Assembly: GCF_024713945.1 (NCBI RefSeq)
Contig: NC_134684.1
Span: 164,001 to 228,000, forward strand
Reading direction: 5' to 3'
Length of the DNA: 64,000 bases
DNA from: Dermatophagoides farinae
Lineage: Eukaryota; Arthropoda; Arachnida; Sarcoptiformes; Pyroglyphidae
Position numbers and translations under genes: made by a program. A model generated the notes under the pieces. That model ran no database searches. It was given only the letters and a program-made list of their open reading frames with translations, and was not told the origin of the DNA. Shown here piece by piece: positions 35,282-46,202 of the stretch. The stretch's first letter is position 1. Each line of letters opens with the position of its first letter.

Positions 35282-38244
35282 ATGGTTCGATGTTGGTGTG
35301 TTGTTTGTTTGATTTCGGGCACCATTTCATTTGCAACAACGAGTACAATTATCTAAAACACTCATATATGGATCAATCATTTTTCTATTTACTGTTTTCG
35401 CTGTTTTTTGAAGAATTTTCTTATTTTTGGAAATATATAAAAACTTTATTATACTACTACTACTAAATTGAAGATTTCCTTCTATAATCCATTTCTTCAT
35501 CCTCGCCTCTTTCATTTCATTCAATGAATCTCATATTTATATAAATTCATATTATAAAGATTTTCATCTTTTAAAAAAACACACATAAACATCCAACAAT
35601 ACCCCCATCCCTAGTCATTGACTATTATTTCTTTATCCCTTTTTTCACACAACAACAATTCAACAATACACTGATTAAATTCTTTATTCAAATTGTGGTA
35701 TGGTCATATACTTTCACACACACACACACACACACATACAAAACACAGGAGATATACTTTTGTTTGTTTGTTTGTTTTTTTCTCAGATATATTTTGTGGT
35801 TTCTGGTTTCTTCCTTACAATTCTTTCTTTCATTCATTCATTCATCTATTTCGTATGTCTAGCTGTGTTTTACATGGTGATTATCATAAAATAAATAAAT
35901 GTGAATGAGAATTTTTTTCGAATTTATCCATTTCCTTTTCATCATTCTGCCGGTGTTTATGTATGTTTTCATGAACCGTCAAATCACTGAACCTTGACCA
36001 ACAACAAACCAACCACCAGCATTATTTTAGATCTTTTGAGGTTTATGGTTGAAAGATTTTTTTTGTGATTGTCATGACCATCAAATCTATAGTACTATTT
36101 AACTAAAGGAAGCATGACATGGACAAGAAATGAAAGCAAGAAGAATAAAAACTAAACAATTGAACTCATTTATAATTGCATTGAATTGTGGTGCAAAATT
36201 AATTTCAATTTTTTTTTGTTATTTTCGAAAGAATATTCATATTTTTCCAAAGTTGATATCACACACACACACACGTATTAAGGTTTTATTTTCATATTTC
36301 CTGTACGTGTTTGTATAAGTGTGTGACAGATGTTCGTATATATAGCGGCGGAACCATTTATAGAGAAATCAAAGTGAAGCCATCTGTCTCTCGTGTTTCT
36401 TAAAGAAATATATTGACTTGACATTTAGATTTGGCTGTCCGGTCAATCATCATCATCATCAGACAAGAAAAACAATTGGTCAATGTACTACTACTACTTC
36501 GACGACAAATAAATACTACCAGTGTTACACACACACTTTCCGAACCGGGAGAGGAGAGGGACAAAGGTCATTCAATGAATAGAAAACAAAAACCGACAAA
36601 ACCATAATTCGAATATGACATGATGATGATAATGTCTCATCACACATTTCCCTTCGTTTTCTTTTTTTATTTAATAGCATCAATCGTGATCTATTCGTGG
36701 CATCCGTTTTTTTTGTTGTTGTTCATGGCCTCGACAATTCTTTATTTCATTTTTTTCCGAAATGTTCGATTCGGGTCATTGCACACTGAACCAAATACCA
36801 ATTGTTCTCATATTTTAATCTAATGATCATAGTATAGTAAAGAGTTAATGAATTTTTATTCTTTCGTTTGGACATCGGATGATGATCAATCAATCACGCA
36901 CACATCGGCCATCGATATGTGAATCGCTCCTGTATAAATGAAAAAAAACAACAACGAAAACACCTGCCCTGTCTATAGGTATACAAAGAGGAGATTTTAT
37001 TTTTTTTGGCGCCAAAAAATGAAATCTTCAAAAGTTTACCCTTATGTAGTTGCGTGCATGAATAATAAATACAACCAACGAAAAAAATGAAAAACCAATA
37101 AACAACTGCTGAGAGACTAAATGATAAATGTAGAGCAATAGGGTGAGACTGATCGATCGACCGTCCGACCTACCCACACATACACACACACACACACCTT
37201 GACAATACAGGTAAATACACACACAATGAATGTAAGTTTAACAAAAAAAAATATATCACACACACATATTGCCAATCGTGAGAACATCCAGGTACCCTCT
37301 GGTACACATACATACACCATATAGTCAATCATATGCACGTACGAATTCATCAGTCTCTCACTCTCATCATTATCGGTAGATATATGGGGACCGGATAATG
37401 GATCAACACGTGTTCATTGTTCCCACATACACACGTGTTTTTGGCGCCAAAAAAACTGTCATTTGAGAGAGTATGTGAGAAATGGAAAAAATTGGTTTAC
37501 TAAAAAAATTTGGCGCGTAAATTTGACCTCCACACACATAGGTATCGGTATTTTGGAACATTTATTTTTCCTGTATGCAGATGTGTGTGTATGCAGCAAG
37601 TGATAAACTTTCTGAGACAATTTTGTTTGACTTGACTTGAATTCTGAACATAAGGTACCTATATAATATAAGATTCGTTGAGGTCGACAATTAGATTGGC
37701 AGATGTCTTAACGATTAACGGAAGAATTATTCGAAATCAATGGTGAAAACGACAGACGTGTTTGGCGCACGACGGCGACGAACAAAGTAAGTCAAATACC
37801 TTATGGGCATTTTTTCAATGGTCAGTTCATTGGCTTTGAAGAAAAAAAACGGACGGCAGCTGCTTCTTGTTTTGGATTTTGACCCATTGAATAAATAATA
37901 AAGAAAAGACTTCAAGACCCTTTTAGTTCAACAACAGCAACGTTGCAACACGTTTAAATTGTTGGCACGCGTCATTATCGATTGATTTTTCATTTGAATT
38001 GACTGGTCATGGAAAATGGAGTAAGGAAAAGCTTTATTTGTCAAGATTTTTTTGTTAGTTTTAAAATCATCAACAGGGATCATCATCATTTTGAAATAAT
38101 TATTCTTTTTTTTGGAAAAAATTCATAAAGAGATCAATATTTGAGGGAGTGTTGTTATTGTGCATGTAGGAATGATGGTGGGTGATTGATAACTCCATAA
38201 TTGCCAATTAATTGTTTCATCTTTGTTTCGTCGTTGGCTTATTA
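35282..38244. other. Gene-poor region between the convergent CDK inhibitor and PAL genes
   Basis: About 3 kb without a supported exon. The left end is CDKN1 3' UTR, with AATAAA-rich sequence near 35888. It carries (CA)n tracts at about 35716-35734, 36259-36273 and 37173-37196, a TATATATA near 36340, and at 37002-37768 the E2F-like/ACGTG cluster. Frames such as 37727-37915 (minus) have no recognisable content. It lies downstream of both neighbouring genes, so the motifs are not in an obvious proximal promoter. Confidence 0.5.
37002..37768. promoter_or_regulatory. Cluster of E2F-like palindromes with adjacent ACGTG motifs
   Basis: Four TTTGGCGC sites in 770 bases: an 18-base perfect palindrome TTTTTTGGCGCCAAAAAA at 37002-37019, a 16-base one at 37438-37453, TTTGGCGC at 37509-37516 and at 37761-37768. 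A CACGTG (AACACGTGTT, 37405-37414) lies nearby, and two sites are directly preceded by ACGTG (37433-37437 and 37756-37760). TTTSGCGC is the E2F/DP core. The grouping is seen; the regulatory role is inferred. Confidence 0.35.
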
Positions 38245-39797
38245 TTATTCCGATATGAATACAGGATAATCTTCGAGATCAAATTTCACGATTTTCGATC
38301 GATTATTATTAGCAGCTGATGATAATTGACAAACGAAAAATGATTGACCATTTGGAGTCAGGCTTAAATCATGTGCATCATAAAATGATCCATTTTGTGG
38401 CGACCATACATCCACTATTTGTTCGGTACCTAAATCAATCGAAATACCGACTGTTGATTGTGGGCCACCATTCAAAGCTAGAATAACATCACCTATAAAT
38501 TGAGTAAAGACCAATGACATTCTTATAGAATTCTGCAGTGTGCATGTATTATTTTAAAATACGAACCCAAATGAGCTATAGCATATACTTTTCGTAATTC
38601 ACTTTGTTCCAATTCAAATAGTAATAAACCAGGTGGACGACGTATAACATCTGATGAAATTGAACTAGTCAATCCAGCACTATAGCACATTATACGATCA
38701 TTTTCTATGGAGAAAAATTTAATGAATTTAGTGATCTGATTGATAAAAATACCGATAATTTACCTCGATCAGCAACACAAATCAAATCTTCATTCTCCAA
38801 TAATGCTAGACTATGTGGTGTTCGTAGATTATCTATTGATTGGTTATAGAAATTTTTTTTCAGTTAAATCTCAAGATTTGAATTGAATTAGTGGCCACTG
38901 ACCATTATTAGCAAATTCTGTGAGATAATGTCCATTTGGTGTAAAAACAACAATTCGTGAATTACAATAACCATCACTGATATAAACTGTTCCAGTGGAG
39001 GCTACAGCGACATCCTGTGATGGTAATAGTAAACATTTATTGCAATTAATTTTTTTGGTTTTCATTCATCCAAATATTTATCATTTATACCGTTGGTTTA
39101 CAGAAATGACCATGATCAGAACCAGGTACGAAACGTTCACCAAGTACTAGATCAGCTTGTTCAAAGTTATTATTTTTATAACGAAATGCTTGATGTAGGG
39201 CAACATCGGTCAGCCAAAGATTGCCTTGTGGATCAACGGATATTCCATGTGGTAGATAGAATCTATCTTTTCCCCATGAAAACATAACATCAGCATTTTC
39301 TAAATCAACCGCCACGATAGTATCAACATTGACAGGTCGATCCTGGTGTTGATATACATTATCATCGTTGAATGAGCTAAAATCAAAAACATTTTAGCAA
39401 TTATTTCACATTTTTCATCAAGAAAAAAAAACACTTACTTTTGATTCCAGGTAACATTTCCACGATGAAATATGTAAAGAAAATCTTTGGTTGCCGCTAC
39501 ACCGGATACCTGACCAAGAAGCTGATCATAATGATGTTTTTCCGTTTGTAATGACCATTCACGATTTTCTTTAGCATGTTTCGACGTTAAATATAAAAGA
39601 TCATTTGCTGACGATGAGGATGTTCGTCCTTGTACATCTGATAATTGATCATCCAAATCATCCAAAGAATTAGCACGATCTTCTAGATCTTGATCAACAA
39701 ACGGTCGTCCATAGAATCGTCCATAACAACCATTCAGTGTTATCAACAATATAATGGTCAATGATAATGTTAATAATCTACATATTCGATGATCCAT
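38245..39797 (-). CDS. Pal2: Peptidyl-alpha-hydroxyglycine alpha-amidating lyase (PAL), secreted
   Basis: Second enzyme of neuropeptide C-terminal amidation: it cleaves peptidyl-alpha-hydroxyglycine to amidated peptide and glyoxylate in the secretory pathway. In arthropods it is a gene separate from the monooxygenase. Six exons: 39797-39439, 39376-39091, 39014-38903, 38832-38764, 38704-38567, 38492-38245; every joint keeps phase; 403 residues. Signal peptide LSLTIILLITLNGCYG. The beta-propeller NHL repeats are visible: RFYLPHGISVDPQGNLWLTD, GHFCKPT-DVAVASTGTVYIS, GYCNSRIVVFTPNG, LRTPHSLALLENEDLICVAD, FYDAHDLSLTPNGQSFFVCQ. These match the PAL blocks with the metal-binding histidines (LPHGI, TPHSL, AHDLSL) and HGHFCKPTDVAV-type catalytic region. 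Fly Pal1 versus Pal2 assignment is tentative. Confidence 0.92.
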
Positions 39798-40334
39798 GAT
39801 GATGATGATTTTCGATTCTTAGCCTAATTTTGCGATTGTTTTAGACTAAGATTATAGAATAGATTATTATTATTATAGCCGCTCACACAAACCACAGACC
39901 ATCCACACAAAAAAAAATAAAAGAAAAAACTCTGACGTAAATAACTCGAGAAAACAATCCGAGCGAATCATTGAATCACTGAATTGAACAATGATGTGTC
40001 ATCAGTAATCAGTAAGCACTATATAATTGTAATTTTTAAGGAAAAATAGAAAAATATATCAGGACCATGATCATAGTCATTTTGTTCGATTGGATACAAC
40101 CGATTCGGCGCCAAACATTTATTCATTGGATTGGATACTATATTTGGATAACAACCATAGACACTAGATAGCGCTACGTGAACAAAAATGGAATTAAATG
40201 ATTGGAAAATTTTCAATAGGCGAAAATAATAGGAAATCCGGTAAATTCGGTTATTATTTATTACCATAATGTTCAATTTGATTTAAAATGAAACATTCAA
40301 TTGTGATTCGATTATTATAGAATGGGAAAAATTC
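39798..40334. other. PAL promoter region and cathepsin 3' flank
   Basis: No coding exon. A minus-strand AATAAA near 40258 fits the cathepsin poly(A) signal. TTCGGCGCCAAA at 40105-40116 is an isolated E2F-like half palindrome. The frame at 40019-40276 looks like chance. Confidence 0.5.
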
Positions 40335-41396
40335 TTAAACAACTGGAAAGCTAGCTTTCGATGCAATACCACATTGATTATCTTTATTACGTGACATAAG
40401 AATATAACCATCCATCCCCCAGGTGACCCCCCAAGAATTTCGAACTTTCCAATATTGTTTACCAGAGGCAGACGTTCCATAACCAACGACAACAACACCA
40501 TGATCCAGAAGCATTTGTGAACAATCATCATGATTATAGACACCTGATTTATAAAACATGAAATGCGATGAACTAGCATCGATTGCAACCGATATTGGTC
40601 CAACTTTTGCACAAGCCGATTGTAATGCATGTTCGTCATATTGTTTGACATCCACATAACTACGGATTGTAGCACCGATTGTTTTGTTTTTCTCATAAGA
40701 TCTACATGATTCATCCATAGCAACGTATGGATATGATTTTTCCGTATCGATACCATGCTCATCGATGACATATTGAAATCCATTATCCATCCAACCACCC
40801 TCACAGCCTGAATCACCTTCACTGCTAGAACAATCGACTAATTCTTGTTCGGAAAGTTCAACCAAATGTCCGGTGGCTAAAGCATGAGCACTTTCCATTG
40901 AACTTACAGCTGAAAATGCCCAACATGATCCACAATTTTTCTGATTTTTGATTGGTGCAACAACACCTTTTTTAGTCCAATCAACTTCGGCCGGTAATGA
41001 TTCAACTTCATTATCTGTATAGATTTGTGGTGCTGTTCGAACACTTTTCGATACAATCAAACCATTCAAACGTCGAAATTCACTAATGGATTTATCGCCA
41101 AATTGATTGATACCCAAAGTGTATGAAGATTTCCCTTCATTATACAATTGGTTATGTTGATCAATTAATTCCAAATTATCCGAAAAGATTTGTTTACGGA
41201 ATTGTTCCTCGTAACTAGATCGATATACACGGTCATAGTTTTTCTATATTGGAGTCAGATTATTATTAATCCATGTCAAAATCAAAAAAAAAAAACTAAC
41301 TTTAAAATTGGACCATTCCGAATCCAAACGAAATTGATCAATGGCCTGAGCCATAACGATCATGATTGATACGAGAAATAATTGAGTTTTCATCAT
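40335..41396 (-). CDS. Cathepsin L-like cysteine protease (C1A papain family), secreted
   Basis: Digestive/lysosomal cysteine protease zymogen. Exons 41396-41301 and 41243-40335 join in phase 0 over a 57-base intron; 334 residues. Signal peptide LFLVSIMIVMAQA. The I29 propeptide has an ERFNIN-like helix (EEQFRKQIFSDNLELIDQHN) and YTLGINQFGDKS. The mature enzyme starts about LPAEVDWTKKGVV. Catalytic residues are all present: Gln and Cys in IKNQKNCGSCWAFS, His in LLDHGVVVVGYG, Asn in KVRNSWGVTWGMDGY. CSSSEGDSGCEGGWMDNGF gives the usual disulfides. It resembles ordinary cathepsin L more than the group 1 mite allergens, which have a different active-site context. A TATA box lies 81-90 bases upstream. 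Confidence 0.94.
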
Positions 41397-42583
41397 AACC
41401 AATATATGTTTCTTTTTTGAAAAATAACAAACAAACAAATAAATTTAGTGATGATTGCAAGTAACCGATTGCTTGGTTTTTATATACTTTTTTTGCAACA
41501 GGATTTTACCAATTGATCACATGAAAACAAAAATCAATTTATTAATCAAACAAAAAGGTACACTTTTCAGATAACAAGTAGATCATCAGATGTTATATTC
41601 TTTTAAGGACCAAGATTAGCTGCTAAATTAATTGTTTTTTTATTTAAATCACTCAATCAATCAATTATTGATCACGATACGTAATAATCAAAGGAACAAA
41701 AAGAAAAGAAAAATTAAAAAGTCATTGTGCGTCCGGTTCAATAACAAATAATGGCGTTATCTTTAAAAGAAGTGGATTTTATAATTACCAAGGAAATGAA
41801 AAAAATCCTCTAAACAAGATTACTTTACTTAAATTGTTGCCAAATCGGATATGATGATGATATCTGATGATTGGGTGTTGGATTGAAAATCGATTTCGAA
41901 TAAATAAATTGAGAATAGATTGGATTCGATGAACAGAAAAAATGAAATGTAAACTAAAAAATGAACCTTTTCCATTTGATTCAATTGGGAATTGACTTTT
42001 TTTATCATCATCATCGTCTTTGCACGTGAATGTGATTTTTTTGTGATTACATTCCAATCACACACACACACACACACTCGAAAACAGAGAAAGACTTAAA
42101 TTGTTGTGGCCATAATTCTGCAAGAAAAGAGCCAAAAATAATAATGTCTCCAAAATATAAACTTTCAATACCAAATAGAGAGTTCACAATAAATAATCAC
42201 AGCAGTTGACATCCAACCAACCAACCATTATTATTATTATTAATATTATGATTTCGAAAAAAAATTTTAAATTCCAATCGATGACCATTGAGAATACACT
42301 TTGATCAATAAAAAAATCTGTGGTCAAATTCTTTGTTATTCTTGGATCGAATCAAATAATAATAATCGATTTATTTTCCGTTATATAATACAGTGAAATT
42401 TTATTTTTTTTCATATTTACAACAACAAAAAATCAGATATACACAACATTCATATATGCAATGATTGATTTGGCCAGAAAGAAGAAATTTTCTTCAAGTT
42501 TCTGGATTTGCAATTTAATCCCATTTATTAAACCATAATAACAACACTTGACATTGATTGATTCATTGATTATCATTTTGTGG
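41397..42583. other. Cathepsin upstream region and Beat-like gene 3' flank
   Basis: 1.2 kb without a supported exon. It holds the cathepsin TATA box and, near 42522-42530, a minus-strand AATAAA for the Beat-like gene. (CA)n at about 42060-42076. The frames at 41785-42077 are simple-sequence chance. Confidence 0.5.
41477..41486 (-). promoter_or_regulatory. TATA box of the cathepsin L gene
   Basis: TATATAAAAA on the minus strand, about 80 bases before the ATG at 41396. This leaves room for a start site about 30 bases downstream and a 50-base leader. Confidence 0.6.
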
Positions 42584-44896
42584 TCAGTGGATAATCCATA
42601 TGGAAATGATTAAAATGTTGAGCAATATGAATGAATTGACAATTCGATGGTTGATGAATGGTGAATGATTGGAATCTATGAATGAAAAAAAGAACAGAAT
42701 TATTGATTTGATTTCAGATTTTCATTATTTTCACATACTAAAAACGGTCATTAATTTTTCAGCAGCAACCGTTTGAAATGTTTCTTCGACACTAATTTCA
42801 CATTTATATTTGCCACTTGTTTTACTTGATGCACGACGAATATAGACAATTGAACCGCTTGATTTAGATAGCTAGATTGATACGAATGATCAAGTATTTA
42901 GAATGAACAAAATCAAATGACTAAATTGACTTACATCAACTTGAATGCCATCCAATGGAAATACTTGTTTATATGGTTTATGACGCGGTGTAAAACGAAA
43001 AAATTCCTGTTCATCACGATCCCATTCATGTGCCCGATAAAACCATTTTAATGAATAAAGTGTTGCATTATCTAAATCGAATAAACAGGATAGCTGAAGA
43101 TCGGATCCTTTTCGTACATGTGGTGGTACATTTAATGATACTACTTTGATACAATCGATTACTATCATAATCGATTGTTGTTGTGGTGAATGAAAAATTG
43201 AAAAATTTAAAAAATCAAAAATTAATTGAAATTGAAAATATGGAAACAAACAAACAAAATCACATGACTAAATTTTAATTTCTCTTCGATGATCATTATT
43301 GATCTATGATTATTTTATTGACCAGTGAATGTGAGCCAATCATAATGCTGGCGGTAGTTACATCAAATCAAATGCATGTATTGTTATTTTTTTTTGTTTT
43401 GGTGTTTTATATTCACTCTTTTCTCCGCTTCATTCAATTTGATTCAATTGAATTGAATTGAATTCGTTTATGGATCAATAAAAATTCAATCAAATGTTCT
43501 CAACAACAAACAAATAAAGAGATCATAATCTTTAAACAAATATAAATTTCACTCATTCAATCTTTCTCTATTGTGAAAACACACAATTTTGCCGATTCAG
43601 ATTTCGATTTCAGATTCAGGATTCGATTTTTTTTCTTTTGGTGAATTGTTATTACAACTTTATCACACACACACGCCATCAACTATCCACTCAACAATTT
43701 TTGCCAATGAAAAAAATGGGTATGTGATTTTTTTCCTATTTTAAATTGAAAATTGAATAAAGTTAAATTTTCAAGAATGAAATTGTAAAGTATAGTGAAT
43801 GAATGAGTGAGTGATTGGGGGGCAAGAGAGAGAGAAAGAGAGAGAAAGAAATGAAAATAATAGGAAAAAACACTCAAAAAATGATGATGACGACGACCAA
43901 AATCGAAAGAAAAATATCGAATATCATTCGATATATTATAAACAGGGGTAGTTATTACGTACAAACTATCGAAAACATCATAATATTTTTGAAATCTCAT
44001 AACCTCAATTCAAGCATGGAACGACGGCGACAACAAAATCTAAAATATATTATATGGTCCTGTTATCGGCATATAGACATAACAAGCAACGACAAACATT
44101 CCATTCCATTAAAGCTCAACAATCTCACTCACTCTCTCTATAGATATAAATAGAAGAAATCAGGAATTTAAAAACACCCCTTATCATATAAGAAAAATGA
44201 TTCCATATTTGTGGCAGTGGTGGGGGCGATTGTTGTTTGTTGTGTGCTGGTAATACATAATTCCAAACGAACGAACCAAACATTCTAATTTTTAACTACA
44301 TTTTTTTTGCTGCTGTTGAACGAATCCAGAATCGAATTGAAAAACATGATCGATTAGTGGGCAGCCGGCATCGTCCATCACTTACGATTAATATAACAAT
44401 AAGGATATCGTTATTTTGTTTGAAAATAATTAAAATTAATAGCTGTCAAATCAAGAATAAGAAGCCAAAAAAATTGGTTGATTAACGTTGATGATTCGTA
44501 AATGACAATTTCCTGGATTCTTCATAATATATCCACCTAAACTAACTGAATGACTGACAGACACAGACAATTGAGACACAACATAGTCGAATAGAGAATA
44601 CAGAAATGGAAATAAAATAGCTGAATGGATGGATGGATGATTCGTTTTTATGTGTGAAATGCATGCTCAATTGAATCCATTTTTGTCAAAAAAGGAGCTT
44701 TTTTCGTTATCATATTTATCCATCCATCCATCCATTTATTCATTGAAATTCATTGAATCATCACCCATTATCATTGTCATCATCAGCTTTTCGTTGTTAA
44801 GATCGTCTTAATGGTTGACAAACATAAACGCAAACACACACACACACATTATCATATAGTTACATAGTTTAAGCTTGGAAGAAAAAAAGAGATGCT

Positions 44897-44944
<48 letters not shown>

Positions 44945-46202
44945 GTCAATCCAAGAATCATTGAAGCAAACATGCTAAATAATAATTTTAACTAAACATC
45001 AGAAACACATAACCAGAGAGATGTTTTTTCTGGTTTTCTCTTTATACTAAGCTATTTATGTTGTTGGTTTGTTGATCGGCTAAAAGTGTGTGTGTGTTAT
45101 TATCACTCGCTGTAATAATGATATCAGCCCCAACACATTTCTCACTCATTCACCAAGCACAAATTGGCAAATTGTTCTTAAATGTCAGGTGAAATTTTTT
45201 TTTGTTGTTGTTGTTTCAGTGTCAATCGAAGAATAACTACGACAAGACCATAAATCACATTTTGAAAAACAAACGATTTCTTTTTTCTTTCTTTCTCGAC
45301 AAACAAGGGACATACGATTCGTTTTTTCGCTTTTAGAGAAATTGCTGAAATGGCTGGATTTTTTTCTCTCTAAATTAAAACAGAAAAAACACGAACCACA
45401 AAAAATAAAATTCGAATCCGTTTACAAGTTGTGAACGGAATCTGAATTCTTTTCTCTCTCTCTCACTCCAAAAAACGATGATGATGGGACAAATTCTTGA
45501 AAAATTCAAATGTGACAAATGTGTTTGTGTGTTTCATGTTTTTCTCTTTAGCGTGTATTTGACAAAAACTTAATTATTACAAATGAACTTCTCTAGATAG
45601 ATATCTTAGTCAGCAATCTCGTTACACACACAATCATGATTATCAAACTTTAAATTGAGTGATCATCATTGATGATTTTTTTTTTTGATTAAAATAAATT
45701 TGTTTTCAGTTGAATTCTAGTATAAGACAAAACAATCGAATGAATTATTACCTGAAATTGTAGATAGTGATAAAATGGCCATTATTATTATGATGATTTT
45801 GAATAATGATGATGATGACGATGATAATGGTGGTGAATATCTTTGATATCTTTGTTGGTCAATGAATGAATCATTTCTAAATGTTGTTGCCCAACAAAAT
45901 TTTTGTTTTTGTTTTTCATAATGATCCATTGGGATTATGTTAGATTGATCAATGTCGTTGTCGATGGCCAATTTTGTTTTTGTTGTTGATGTTGTTGTTG
46001 TTAAGCCTATCATCATTGCAGCCATCAATTGATGATCGATCATATGAATTAAAATGTTTGATAATCGTCGACGGTGATCATGATCCATATGTTCATCGTT
46101 TTCATCATTTTTATTATTATAACACCATGATAGCATGATCCAATGATGGAAACTAACACATTCGGATGTCATCATTAAATATTGTCGATCATGATCGATC
46201 AT
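42584..46202 (-). CDS. Beaten path (Beat)-like immunoglobulin-domain protein, likely membrane anchored
   Basis: Reconstructed from four exons: 46202-45752, 43161-42935, 42871-42739, 42675-42584. All have GT-AG ends and phases 1, 0, 1 that fit, giving 300 residues. Exon 1 ends in a hydrophobic stretch SLFKIIIIIMAILSLSTIS that would be a late signal sequence; joining to exon 2 gives VIDCIKVVSLNVPPHVRKGS. Exons 2-3 form one V-like Ig domain: LQLSCLFDLDNATLYSLKWF, FFRFTPRHKPYKQVFPLDG, SGSIVYIRRAS, GKYKCEIS. The FFRFTPRxxPxxQVFPLxGIxVD pattern is the Beat signature. Exon 4 gives an Asn/Ser linker and a hydrophobic C-terminus (SFILLNILIISIWIIH), a GPI signal or membrane helix. Insect Beat proteins guide motor axons by binding Sidestep. 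The first Met is uncertain. Confidence 0.75.
43162..45751. other. Large first intron of the Beat-like gene
   Basis: 2.6 kb, about 40 times the typical intron here, the expected home of regulatory elements. It contains an (ATC)n microsatellite (44897-44944), a 15-base inverted repeat made of GGAT/ATCC units (about 44625-44639 and 44717-44731), (CA)n runs and an AATTG-rich repeat near 43440-43463. No coding exon inside it was supported on either strand. Confidence 0.55.
44897..44944. repeat. (ATC)n microsatellite
   Basis: About 16 perfect ATC units inside the Beat-like intron. Confidence 0.95.

Noticed and set aside
40019-40276. 85-codon frame between cathepsin and PAL
   Set aside because: No start context, domain or splice signal; lies in the PAL promoter and cathepsin 3' UTR.
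43683-44153. Overlapping frames of about 105-112 codons on both strands inside the Beat-like intron
   Set aside because: Driven by (GA)n and CA-rich simple sequence; no protein similarity.
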